Part shown: piece after piece, positions 32,450 through 42,374 of the stretch
Numbering within the stretch: the first letter of the stretch is position 1
Layout of the letters: each line of letters starts with the position of its first letter
Source: Vombatus ursinus
Lineage: Eukaryota > Chordata > Mammalia > Diprotodontia > Vombatidae
Assembly (NCBI RefSeq): GCF_900497805.2
Contig: NW_020954557.1
Coordinates: 43,194,445-43,258,444, forward strand
DNA: 64,000 nt
Direction of reading: 5' to 3'
Translations under genes and position numbers: made by a program
Notes under the pieces: generated by a model
Told to the model about the DNA's origin: nothing
What the model saw: only the letters and a program-made list of their open reading frames with translations
The model's database searches: none

Positions 32450-34375
32450 TTTAGTAATCAATTCATTATTCCGCTCATGCAGTAGCTATTCTAAACTTTT
32501 TCAGTCTTCCTCAAGAATTCCACCTGATACTTCCCCTTCCTTCCAGACCCTCAGCTGAGGACCTCATTTCATACTTCACCAAAAGAAAAAAAAATTGAAG
32601 TCATTTTCTAAGAACTCCTTCTTCTCTTTCCTTTCTTGACTAAACTTGAAAAAGCCAACTGTACTGAGTGCCCTCACTCCCTCTCCTTCTCTTCTCACGT
32701 TACTCAGACATGTTTTCCCATCATCTCCTCCTTCATTCTTGTCTTACATAAAAAGATGTTCCTTCTCCTTACCAAGGCAAAATCCTCTACCTGCACCTTT
32801 GGTCCCATCCCCTCCTGTCTTCTCCAGCAGATGTCCTCATTTTCATCCCCACTCTCTCTACATTTCAATCTTGTACTTCCTACTGGTTCTTTCCATGCTG
32901 CCTACAAATACATTTATGTCTTCTCTATCATTCAAAACCCCTCACTTGATCCCACCATCCTCAGTAGATATAATTGTATATTGCTCTCCCTTTTCTCAAC
33001 TGATCTCCTTGAGAAAATCAACCATGCTGTGCCTTCACACCATCTCCTCTCACTCCCTTCTAAGCCTTCTGCAAGCTGACCTCATCATTCAACTAAATCT
33101 ACTCTTTACAAAGTTACTAATGATCTCGTAATTGCTCAGTCTAATGCCCTTTTTCCAATCATCTGTTTTCAGGGGGGTTTTGTAACACTTCTTTCTTGCG
33201 GTTCTCCTCCTACTTGTCTGACTACTTTTTTCAGTGTCCCTTGCTGGATCTTTATCCAAATCACATCCACACCCATTAAGTGTATCCCACAGTGCTGGCT
33301 TGTCCCTCTTCTCTCTCTGTACTATCTTATTTGGTTTTCTCATCATGTTGCATGGGTTGAATTATTATCTCTAGGCAAGATAATTCCCGGATCCATATAT
33401 TCAGACCTAATCCCTCTCCAGAGGTCCAGCCACATATCAACAATTGCCTTTTGAACATCTCAAAGTGAATATCCCATAGGCATATCTAACTCAACATGAC
33501 CTAAGCAAAACTCATTATCTTTTCCCCAAACTCCTTTTCTTGTTTCCTGTTACTGGCAAGGTCCCACTGTTTTTCCTATCACCCAGGCTTACAGACCTGG
33601 TGTTCTTCTTGATGTTAATCATACTCACTTCATAAATCCAATCCATGGTCAGATTGGGTCATTTTTACCTTCACAACCTTCCTCCTATATGTTCCCTTCT
33701 CTCCATAAACACAGCCACCATCCCTGAACAGGCCTTTATCATTTGTTGCCTGAACTATTGAAATTGGCTTTTCGTTGATTTTCCTGACTTATCTTCCTCC
33801 ACTTCTTCCACTTATCCACCCACATGTTTTTCCTAAAGTAGAGGTCTTGTTATACCCACTGACAAAACTTCCATGGTTCCTTAATACCTCCAGCATCCAA
33901 TATGAAAACCTTTGTTTACCTCTGAAAAGCAAGTGGACCCCTTCCTACCTTTCCATTCTTCGTGTACTTTATTATTCTCTTGGGAATGTATTATGTAATT
34001 CAGCTCCATTGGTTTGTGGTGATGCTTACATATGACTCTGCCAGTTTGCATTGGTTGTGCCTCAAGCCTGGAATGTTCTTCCTCTTCATCTGCAACTGAT
34101 GGCTTTCCTGGCTTCCTTCAGGACTCAGATCAAATCTCCCGTTCTTCAGGAGGCCTTTCTTGGTCCTTCTACTCCAGTCCCTTCCCCCTGAAATTACCTT
34201 CTATCTATACTGTATATATTCCAAATAGCATAGTTATTTACATGGCACCTCCCCCATTAGAATATCCTTCTTAAGAGAGAGACTGTGTTTTTTATTTCTT
34301 TGTATCCCTAACACTTAGAACTGTGTCTGGAACATAATAAGTGCTTAATAAATGTTTGTTGATTGGCCGACAGAC
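32450..34375 (+). mobile_element. LINE2, 1.9-kb 3' portion with RT remnants
   Basis: LINE2 is a CR1-group non-LTR retrotransposon. Forward-strand blocks: KVTNDLVIAQSNALFP near 33111, LRFSSYLSDYFFQCPLLDL near 33197, then agcaaaactcattatctttt and the distal ORF2 region. The L2 3' end follows (aggcctttcttggtccttct, taagtgcttaataaatgttt). The 147- and 161-codon overlapping frames at 32636-33131 are pyrimidine-rich L2 sequence, not a gene. 5' truncated and broken by stops. Confidence 0.85.
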
Positions 34376-34744
34376 TGACTAGGTTTTCAACGACATTTCT
34401 TGAAAAAAAGAATGGGACTGTATAGTATTTGGGAAATTGTGCCATCTTTTCAATGATACCAGGTTGCTTGTTCTCATAAAAGCCCACCTTTGAACATCAC
34501 CAATCTGCCAGGGATGTTATTTGGCTTTTAGCAATGGAATATCACAATTTATAAAAATCAAAATTGTAGATGACTCAAAGAGCAAACAGAAGATCTAAGA
34601 TGGCTATCAGTTGTTGTTAGGGATGAAAGAACAACTAGAATGTGAAAAAGTCAAGGTGGGGCAGAAAGAACTGGACAATACATAAAATCTTATAGAAACT
34701 TCTCTGTATGTTGAAAGTCCTTCCAAAAGTTTAATAAGTTATAT
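34376..34744. other. No recognised feature
   Basis: About 370 bp with no gene or nameable repeat. Ends in the left copy of a Mar1 target duplication. Confidence 0.5.
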
Positions 34745-34979
34745 GTTGTTCAGTCATATCCGATTCTTTGTGACCCCATTTGGGATTTTCTTGGCAAAGA
34801 TACTGGAGTGGTTTGCCATTTCCTTCTCCAGCTCATTTTGCAAATGAGGAAACTGATGCAAACAGGGTTAAGTGACTTGCCCAGGGTCACACAGTTAGTA
34901 AGTGTCTGAGGCCAGATTTTAACTCAGATCTTCCTGACCCCGGGCCCAGTGCTCTATCCATTGTGCCACCTAGCTGTCC
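34745..34979 (-). mobile_element. Mar1-type CORE-SINE
   Basis: Reverse copy (ctttgtgaccccatttggga, cttgcccagggtcacacagt, ccattgtgccacctagctgt). 12-bp target duplication aataagttatat (34733-34744) and aattagttatat (34980-34991), one mismatch. Confidence 0.96.
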
Positions 34980-34991
34980 AATTAGTTATAT

Positions 34992-35464
34992 AGACAAATG
35001 TAATTTATTTTGGTCTTCAGTACTTAGAACCTCTGAAATCTCCCCTGTGTGGCTAGTCTTTCCATTAATCCAGATTACAATCCATTCATGCCTGCTCACC
35101 TTGTATAGTTATTATCCGTGTTCTCCCATAAAGCTTCCACAAAGAATTCTCCCAGTGCACTAAAGGCCTTCCTTGAGGTCGTTGCATATTTCCTGAAGCC
35201 ACTAATCTAATTATTTAAAGCCAAATTCACAATAAATTTCTTATGAAAATTCTCTGCACATATTTTTATATGAGACTATTTTTAGTAGACTCTATTTAAG
35301 CAGAGGAACATCTAAGAGTGATAAAAGGATTAGTCAGGAAGCCTACACAGGCGTAACAGGGCAATTAGGAACACTCCTGATGGCAGAGCATCACAAGGAG
35401 TTCAGATTATAATAGCCCTTGAACTCCTTGTGGTGATCTCTATTAAAAGTGGGGCTTCTCCCAA
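34992..35464. other. No recognised feature
   Basis: About 470 bp; no gene or repeat that I can support. Confidence 0.5.
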
Positions 35465-35594
35465 GGAAGTAATTAAAAAGAAAAAAAAGAATATCTGTAC
35501 AAAGATGTTTATAGCTATTAGTAACAGCTAGAAATTGGGAAAGAGCTAAATGCCCCAAGGTTGGAGGGTGGCTAAACAAACTATGGAATGGTTG
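35465..35594 (+). mobile_element. L1 ORF2 C-terminal fragment
   Basis: tgtacaaagatgtttatagc and agaaattgggaaagagctaa encode broken remains of the L1 ORF2 FIAA...NWK...CP block. Ends at a GATA microsatellite. Confidence 0.6.
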
Positions 35595-35649
<55 letters not shown>

Positions 35650-35659
35650 NNNNNNNNNN

Positions 35660-35706
<47 letters not shown>
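35595..35706. repeat. (GATA)n microsatellite with 10-N gap
   Basis: Pure GATA units on both sides of N's at 35650-35659, so the true length is unknown. The 95-codon reverse frame across it is an artefact. Confidence 0.97.
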
Positions 35707-35730
35707 GGATATGGTAGACAGATATTAGTA

Positions 35731-36171
35731 AGGGATTTTTTAACTGACGTCCATGAATAGATTTTAGAGGGGCCATGAGCTTATTTTTTAATATTTTGAT
35801 AACTGTGTTATTGTTTAGTTGTTTTTCATTCATGTTTGACTCTTTGTGACCCTGTTTGGGACTTTCTTGGCAAAGGTATTGGAGTGGTTTGCTATTTCCT
35901 TCTCCAGCTCATTCTATAAATGAAGAACTAAGACAAACAGGGTTAAGTGACTTGCCCAGGGTCACACAGCTAGATTTGAACTCAGGAAAAACGAGTCTTC
36001 CTGACTTCAGGCCAGACACTCTATCCACTATGCCACCTAGATGCCTTTTAATAACTGTATTTTAATATAATTGATTTCATTTGTAATCCTACATATTTTA
36101 TTTTATACATTTAAAAATAGTATTCTAAGAAGCTGTAAGCCTTCTCCAGGATCCATGACACAAAAAAGTTA
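35731..36171. mobile_element. hAT-like DNA transposon split by a Mar1
   Basis: Left end aagggattttttaac and right end gttaagaacccttg are near-inverted. Just inside are gtccatgaatagattttaga on the left and ccaggatccatgacacaaaa on the right, partly complementary. The middle (ataattgatttcatttgtaa) resembles a common mammalian non-autonomous DNA transposon. No clear 8-bp target duplication. Confidence 0.6.
35807..36045 (-). mobile_element. Mar1-type CORE-SINE nested in a hAT-like element
   Basis: Reverse copy (tgactctttgtgaccctgtt, gtcacacagctagatttgaa). 13-bp target duplication ttttgataactgt (35794-35806) and ttttaataactgt (36046-36058), one mismatch. A short deletion follows the core. Confidence 0.95.
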
Positions 36172-36186
36172 AGAACCCTTGACATA

Positions 36187-36330
36187 GGGGCAGCTAAGTA
36201 GTGCACCAGCCCTGGAGTCAGGAGGACCTGATTTCAAATCCAGCCTCAGGCACACAACACTTAGTAGCTGTGTGGCCCTGGGCAAGTCACTTAACCCCAT
36301 TGCCTAGCCAAAAATTAAAAAAAAAATACA
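36187..36330 (+). mobile_element. Poly(A)-tailed CORE-SINE
   Basis: ggggcagctaagtagtgcac, ggacctgatttcaaatccag, tagctgtgtggccctgggca, A-rich tail. Part of the A-box region is missing. Confidence 0.92.
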
Positions 36331-36334
36331 AGGA

Positions 36335-36605
36335 ACTCACTTCTTGACTCCATGGCCAGTGCTCTATCCGTTACACCATCTAGCTGCCTGGAATCAGGAA
36401 GACCCGAGTTTAATCTTGCATCAGAAACTTACTAGCTGTGTGATCCTAGGCAAGTCACTTAACTGCTGTCTGCTTCAATTTCCTCAATTGTAAAATGTTA
36501 TTAATAGCACTTACATACTAGGGTTGTTATAAGGATCAAATGAGATAATACTTATAAAACATAGCTCAGTGCCTGGCACAAAGTAAGCACTTAATAAATG
36601 ATTAT
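36335..36605 (+). mobile_element. MIR/THER1-type CORE-SINE with an inverted head
   Basis: 36335-36388 carries a CORE-SINE head in reverse (tgctctatccgttacacc, atctagctgcc). From 36387 a forward copy runs from ggaatcaggaagacccgag through ttactagctgtgtgatccta to gtaagcacttaataaatgat. Either two insertions or a 5' inversion of one. Confidence 0.75.
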
Positions 36606-36614
36606 TACCTTCCC

Positions 36615-36830
36615 TCTCCTTTGTCTTGCATTTATGTAATGTTTTATATATGATAAAGTGTTCTCCTCATAAGATTCCTGGTAGGTAAGTGTAAATATTA
36701 AAAGCTCCATTATGCAGGTGGGGAAATTGAGGCTCAGAAAAGTTGAGACTTTCCTAAGGTAACCCAGCTAATATCAGAAGTCAAGCAGGACTCGAGACTC
36801 TCTACCATCCAATACCGCTGAGCATGGTGA
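36615..36830 (-). mobile_element. MIR-type CORE-SINE
   Basis: cttgcatttatgtaatgttt, gtggggaaattgaggctcag, taacccagctaatatcaga. Diverged reverse copy. Confidence 0.7.
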
Positions 36831-36864
36831 CACCTTTACTATTTAATAACAATAATAAATAATT

Positions 36865-37090
36865 ATAATTATGATGATACCTCACATTTGTATAACTCAA
36901 TATTAAAAGCACATTATTTCATCGAAGCCTCACTAAAAAAAAATCTCATGAAACAGGAAGAGTAGATTTTTATTATCATCATTTTTAAAATGAGGAAACT
37001 GAAAGTCAGCGAGGTCAAAGGTCTAGATGGTAGGTGGCAGAATTCAGGTCTGCTGTTTCTTAATGCAGGACTCTTACCACTAAACAACTA
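36865..37090 (-). mobile_element. MIR-type CORE-SINE
   Basis: gatacctcacatttgtataa, aaatgaggaaactgaaagtc, ggcagaattcaggtctgctg. Reverse copy. Confidence 0.7.
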
Positions 37091-37540
37091 TTTGTGATCT
37101 TTACAATCTGTTTGAAAAAAAAAACCGTGTGGCTATTTTAGTCAGCATATTTGCTTGAGAACTGAAACATTAACATCAGCTGAAATATTCAGGTCCATCA
37201 ATAATGCCCAAGCAATTAACTTAAGATACTGGGGTTTTTAATAAGAGGGAAAAAAATCATATACCGCCTGACTTCTGGCAGAGCTCACGTGGGAGAATTA
37301 AATATGCATAGAATGCTTCCTGGCAAAGGCAAAACACTCTCTGAAGCAAATACAAGGATTTTTTTTTCAGTAGGATGTTTTATTATATATGGGAATCAAA
37401 AGTTTTCCTGTACAAACACATGCATCTCTGAGCTGATAATAGACATCACTGGAAAATATGAGCATCCTATGATTCTTTAGACAAATAGCTATTTTAGGAA
37501 GACATTGAAGACACAAATCAAAGTTCACCGTCAACAGTGT
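37091..37540. other. Repeat-free stretch with clustered binding-site-like motifs
   Basis: About 450 bp without a named repeat. Contains the E-box CACGTG near 37287, an octamer-like aatatgcata near 37300 and ATTAA-type sites (caattaacttaa near 37214). Such short motifs arise by chance, so regulatory function is only a possibility. Confidence 0.35.
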
Positions 37541-37675
37541 TGCAATCACTCAACAAGCATTTAAGTGACTATTATGTGTTAGGCTCTATGTTAAGTGTTG
37601 GGAAAACAAAGACAAAAAATGAAAAAGATCCTACCCTCAAAAAGCTTATATTCTACCAGGGGAAAGAAGACAACA
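37540..37675 (-). mobile_element. LINE2 3' end
   Basis: caatcactcaacaagcattt, ttaagtgttgggaaaacaaa, ctaccctcaaaaagcttata. Confidence 0.85.
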
Positions 37676-38187
37676 TGAGGAGGGATTTTGGAATCTAACA
37701 CTTGTATCCATAATGTGTGCCGATTTATTACATATCAATGCATATTTATTATATAACAGTATACATATTATATGATGGTTTACCTCAATACATATTTATT
37801 GACACATATAACACAAGGAACTCCTTCCCAACAAGAAATGTTTTAAAATAACCATTGTTACAAAATCTCAATGTCAGCAAAACATTATAAACTTCCTGAT
37901 CTGAAACTCAGCAGGAAGTTGCTCCTCCAGAGCAGGACCTTTTATTCAGATTTGAAAATACTTTGAAATAAATGTATTTTATTTATCTCACTTGACAGAT
38001 TGGAAACCTGAAATCAATCATTTAAGTAAGTTTGCCAAGAACACTCAGTAATGTTGGAGTTAGACTAGATAAATAAATGAATAGGTTAGAATTCAGGAAT
38101 CCTGGCTCCTTTCCCCCAGTCAAATCAGTGTGATTCTCTTTGATTGTAGTGTTTAGAAGCTACGGACAAAGTGTCATGGAGGAGCAA
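37676..38187. other. No gene; weak MIR trace
   Basis: Contains AT-rich sequence and a faint reverse MIR at about 37975-38115 (ttgccaagaacactcagtaa, gaattcaggaatcctggctc). Confidence 0.4.
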
Positions 38188-38420
38188 GCAATCAACAATC
38201 ATTTATTAAGAGCCTATCCATGTGCAAAAATCCTATCCATCTACAAGTTAAGAAATCACACTTGTGATGTCATTGGTCCTTTTTGAGGATAAAGGAACAG
38301 TAAGAGCCTACTATGTGCTAGGCACTATGTTAGGTGCTGGAGATACAAAGACAAAAATGAAACAGCCTCTGCCCTCAAGGAGCTTACATTCAATCTGTGA
38401 AGTGGCAGACAACATGTTCA
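38188..38420 (-). mobile_element. LINE2 3' end with inserted RTE-type tail
   Basis: Reverse L2: caatcatttattaagagcct, interrupted, resuming at taagagcctactatgtgcta, then ctctgccctcaaggagctta. The interruption, roughly 38220-38297, ends tgtgatgtcattggtccttt and gaggataaaggaac, the tail type of the RTE-tailed SINEs. Flanking taagagcct is duplicated. Confidence 0.8.
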
Positions 38421-38929
38421 TGTAAGAGAGTGCTGCTGCAATCCTCCTCATGGAAAAGACTAGAAAGACATGACGATATGTAATAGAAGTATGTTGGAGA
38501 CATTTGGAATACATACAAACATTCTGTAATTGGTTTTGGTTAACTAGTCACGTGATAAAGGTGGAGCCTCCTTCATTCCCCTACTGGCTCTGCTCCTTCC
38601 TTTCAAGATGTAGCCACCATGTTTCAGCTACTATCTCACCCAGGAACTTCCCTTAGGATCTGGGGCCTCCTTTGCCTTGGAATATCCAATCTTCCCTATG
38701 TCCTTCCCTCCCTGGCATATCCCTCCTCCAGATTGGCCCTCCTTTCCCATTGTTTAGTTCCTCCAGGGACTCCATTTTGTGGAGATAAGCAATAACTACA
38801 ACCTTGCAATCTTTGAAAGGGAAGGAGAGCACCTCCTGTACCAGGAGGTACAGAAGAAGTATCCATACTAGGATTAGCAGTCAGTCTAGCCTTGACGCCC
38901 CAAGGAATGACTTTTCTGACCCAACTTAT
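38421..38929. other. No recognised feature
   Basis: Pyrimidine-rich in part. Could be the upstream part of the LTR-like fragment that follows, but nothing in it proves this. Confidence 0.4.
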
Positions 38930-39030
38930 CAGTAGTAGCCATTCCACATTCAAAATTAACTTGGTGAGACCAATGCTACATAGAAACTGTGTTAAGTTTG
39001 AGCCCACTTTCTCCAGGGACTAAAATGAGA
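38930..39030 (+). mobile_element. LTR-like repeat fragment (fossil)
   Basis: ggtgagaccaatgctacata, aactgtgttaagtttgagcc: a diverged second copy of the block at about 25350-25410. Boundaries and family uncertain. Confidence 0.35.
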
Positions 39031-39271
39031 CAGGGGAGAGAATATACTACACTCTACATATTGAAAAAAAAAATGCTTATGCTGCTGTGCTGGCTATATC
39101 TTTAAAAAAATATTCTTTTGGAAAGGCAACAAGGTTAACTGGTTAAATGCAATTATGACATTAATCACTGATAGCTAATAGTGGGGGACACAATAGAACG
39201 GGGACTTGAACCAATAACATTATAGAAGAAACACTACAACCCTCTAGTTCTGCCCATAGAACCTGATATGG

Positions 39272-39386
39272 AGATGTATTTGATTGTAAGCTCCTTGAGG
39301 GTAGGGACTGTCTTTTGTTTCTTTTTATATCCCAGAGTTTAGCACAGTGCCTGGTACATAGTAGGTATTTCATAAATATTTATTGA
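39272..39386 (+). mobile_element. LINE2 3' end, target of the retroviral insertion
   Basis: attgtaagctccttgagggt, tttagcacagtgcctggtac, tagtaggtatttcataaata. The terminal tttattga continues at 42317-42331 (ttgattgattgg), on the other side of the inserted retroviral copy. Confidence 0.85.
39372..39386 (+). repeat. Target-site duplication, left copy
   Basis: ataaatatttattga. It matches 42310-42324 (ataaatgtttattga) at 14 of 15 positions. Length suits LINE-made insertion, not the 4-6 bp made by retroviral integrases. Confidence 0.85.
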
Positions 39387-39387
39387 G

Positions 39388-39477
39388 GCTCAGATTCTTA
39401 AAATCTAGCCAATAGCGCAGACTCACTAAGAATCTCTCGCACCCCAATCAGTGTTTTAATAAACCTTGTCTTTGGCT
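39388..39477 (+). repeat. R region, 5' copy (fossil)
   Basis: Starts gctcagattcttaaaatcta and ends cttgtctttggct. Pairs with 42199-42288. One extra G at 39387 could be a cap-derived base, which is speculative. Confidence 0.85.
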
Positions 39478-39569
39478 AAAAGAAAGCTTGGATCAAATTC
39501 ATTCAGGCAGGACCCGCGTTTCTTGCTCTCACTATTTTGGGGTCCCAGCACCCCTAAATCTTGACATTT

Positions 39570-39587
39570 TGGTGGCCCGAATGGGGA
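39570..39587 (+). other. Primer-binding-site-like sequence (fossil)
   Basis: tggtggcccgaatgggga, three bases after an LTR-like CA end (39565-39566). Position and TGG start fit a retroviral tRNA primer site. I cannot name the tRNA. Confidence 0.6.
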
Positions 39588-41799
39588 AACTGCTAGCATC
39601 AAGCCCTTCTGCAGTCAAGACTGGAAGGTATGTAAGCCTTGCCCCCTTCCCTATTCCCTTCTTGCCCTACAGTTGGGGTTACTCTCCAAGCACCTAGGAA
39701 GACTTAGAAGACTTTGGGACAGACAGTTATGAGGCTGTCTGGCACTCAGCCTGACACTCTCAGGCTCCAAGTCCAGTGGTTTGGTTAGAGACCATGGACC
39801 TGGGCACACCTTCTGCAGCATAGAGGACAAGGACGGATGCCCTACCTGGAAGTATATGCCCATTTCTGTCAATTCTCTCGGCGCTAGGAAATTGGGAAAA
39901 CTGCAGGTGCTTTTTAACTCCCTGAGGTTTACTTATTCCCTTCCTTCTACGCCCCCTGGATCCTCCTTCATGAAGGCTACAAGGAAAAGTTAGAACAGCT
40001 AAAAACATCTTAGCAGATTCTGGAGGTTTTGTGATTGATCATTAAGGAGTTTTGAAACACCTCCTTACAACCCTGGTCACTTCTTTTCCACACTCCCTTC
40101 CCTTGAGTCAAGAAGGTATCTCTGTTAACCTCTCTCATAAGAGAAGAGAGTTTCACCCTCCCCCCACCTTCAAATTCACCTTTCCCCACCTGGGGAAGGA
40201 ATGGGGAGAGGCAGCAGCTACAACATGGGCCCCCCACTAGCAATGGCCTTGGGCCCTGGAGCAATTCAGAAAGCCTGGAAGCATCTCCAGGTTCAGCACA
40301 TTCTGCTCACTTCCTGCCTTCTCCATCTCAATCACCAGCAGCTGAAGGGAGAGGGGGAAGGGGGGTGGGTCAAGGTAAAGAAGCCAGCCATCCTCCAGAC
40401 TTGGGTAAGCCTTTTAAAGTTGTAGTTTTAACATGTTAATGACGAGATGTTGATTCTCTGTTTAAAGTAATTCAGAAATGCATTTAACAAAACTGAAGTC
40501 ACCTAATTGGTAATAGGTTTGTTGCAAGTTTCAAATTGATAAACTTTTTGTATCAATTATATCAAGCAACTTTTCATAATTTGGTTACAGCTAAAACAAT
40601 TTGGCTATTGTTGGTTATTGTTTTAATGTGGAAAGTTGCCAAAAAGCCTGTTTGGGTTATGGCTTGCTGAGAATTTTCAAGTATATAGAAATGATCTCTA
40701 ATGATTGGCTTTTGCACTAGCACAAATTTAAATTTGAAATGTAAATTCTGGAAAATTTTTCTCTAAGCTGTGATTAGTAAAACTTGCTATTTGAGGTAAA
40801 AGTTCCTAGGACTGTAACTGATTTTGTTTTGAGTTGTCTGATAGATCATAATAATCCATCAATAATCAATAATCTACCATCTGAGAGAAATGCCACAAAC
40901 TACTCAGAGAATGTGATACCAGGTGGGAGATCTGCATCTGGGAAAAACTGAGAGGACAATTTTAGCTGCAGTTTAAGATGTGATCCTCCTGTCTCAGTTT
41001 CCCCATTGTGTTCTTTTGAAAAGGAATGTTACCCACCTGGCTATTGCTGAGTCTGGCTATGAGGTGGAATTGATATTGCATGATTGGGAAACTGTGAATT
41101 ATCTAAATTCAAACAGAGCTAAGGATGTTTATACTGTCATATTTGGGCCCTAAATCTTGTCCCTGCTTTATCCTTTTATAGCAAATTTCTATAGTCAAGC
41201 AAGTAGACAGTAAAAGATATAAGCACAATGTGAGTGTGTGAGATCTTGCTGTTTTGACCTGAATGTGTGGGCATTCCATATCCCAAATCACTGAAATTAA
41301 ATCAGAATCATCTTCATTTTGGTCTGAGGAGGAGAATTTCAGTGATAATTGAAGTAAAAGTCAGTCTCTGGCAAATTCATTCGTAACTATTGAACCCAGG
41401 GCTGGAAAAACTTCTACCTGCAAAAGTGTTACTTAAACTTTTGAGAAAGTAACAAGATCAGATAATCCTGCAGGTCAAATGTAAATGATTTTAATGGGGC
41501 TCTTACACTTTTACTTCTCCCTGTATCTGGGCCCTGCAATCTTTCTGTCAGATTTGTGTCTTCCAGACTACAGGCCATTCACCTACAGTTGGTAGCAAAC
41601 AGCAGGTACCAGCCAATGTCCCCCCATCAAACCCTGGATGCAGCCTGTGCTAGGTTCCAGTCAATCTCCTCTTTGAGACCCCCTCAAGACAGGGACAGCT
41701 CTACACCCCTTGCCAGCAGGAAGCAGTTTCAGAAGCCGAGACCTTTGTCCCTTACCCCAAAAGATTTTGAGTCCCATTTGTTTGAGGGGGGGATAATGG

Positions 41800-42198
41800 G
41801 GATGGGATCTGAACCCCTGAAAGGAAAAGACCATGTCTTTGGGATCTGGACCCTGAAAAGGAAAAACCTTGGACTTTCCCACTTGTCAAGTCTCGCCTGA
41901 GGCTCTAATAATCCACTCAACTGGCCTTTCATTGTGGCTAAACCAGATCTCTCAATTCTGTTCTGTTACCTCCCCTGGCTACTTCCCACCCTTAATCCTA
42001 CCTAGACTCCATTCTCCCTTGGCACCTTGGTCCAGGTCCCTGGCAGTCCGTTACCTCACAGTCACCCCAGTTTGCTGGCCACTCCCATTCAGAACCTCCC
42101 TAGACCCCTCCTCACAGTCACCTCAGGCTACTTGGCCACTCCTAGATACCGCCCACAGTCTTTCTGAATATAAGATCCATCTTGGCCTCCATTAAGGT
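41800..42198 (+). promoter_or_regulatory. U3 promoter region of the retroviral fossil
   Basis: Follows a G-rich polypurine tract. Rich in CC(A/T)-type repeats (ctccctagacccctcctcac). TATA-like tataa at 42169-42173 lies 30 bp before the R start, the classical distance to a transcription start. The left edge is uncertain by about 10 bp. Confidence 0.65.
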
Positions 42199-42288
42199 GC
42201 TCAGATTCTTAAAATCTAGCCAATAGCACAGACTCACTGGGAATCTCGCTTATCCCAATCAGTATTCTAATAAAGCTTGTCTTTGGCT
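42199..42288 (+). repeat. R region, 3' copy, with poly(A) signal (fossil)
   Basis: gctcagattcttaaaatcta to gtctttggct, with AATAAA at 42269-42274, 14 bp before the end of R. An A-rich tail follows directly, as on a polyadenylated RNA. Confidence 0.85.
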
Positions 42289-42309
42289 TAAAAAATAATG
42301 AATAAATAA

Positions 42310-42324
42310 ATAAATGTTTATTGA
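42310..42324 (+). repeat. Target-site duplication, right copy
   Basis: ataaatgtttattga, one mismatch against 39372-39386; then attga and the end of the interrupted L2. Confidence 0.85.
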
Positions 42325-42374
42325 TTGATTGGTGCAGCCAGCCTTCATCTGGGAGGAAAAGGCCAGAAAACTTT

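Larger units (their letters stand above)
39387..42309 (+). mobile_element. Endogenous retrovirus fossil, RNA-shaped retrocopy (R-U5-body-U3-R-poly(A))
   Basis: Class I (gammaretrovirus-like) in general layout, though the family is not identified. It begins at R and not U3, and ends at the R poly(A) site followed by an A-rich tail (about 42289-42309). Long flanking duplications lie on both sides. Parts: R 39388-39477, U5 to about 39566, primer-binding site 39570-39587, body, purine-rich tract near 41784-41793, U3 to about 42198, R 42199-42288. The body is far shorter than a full provirus and no long frame is open, so it is broken beyond doubt. The two R copies differ at 10 of 90 positions by my count, so it is not young. 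Confidence 0.82.

Noticed and set aside
32636-33131. Two overlapping forward frames of 147 and 161 codons
   Set aside because: They lie in LINE2 sequence, overlap each other in different frames and are pyrimidine-rich.
35546-35833. 95-codon reverse frame rich in Ile-Tyr-Leu-Ser
   Set aside because: It translates the GATA repeat and crosses the N gap.
41556-42195. Forward frames of 114 and 108 codons
   Set aside because: They span the end of the body and U3 of the retroviral fossil. Proline-rich composition follows the LTR sequence, and no gene is claimed.
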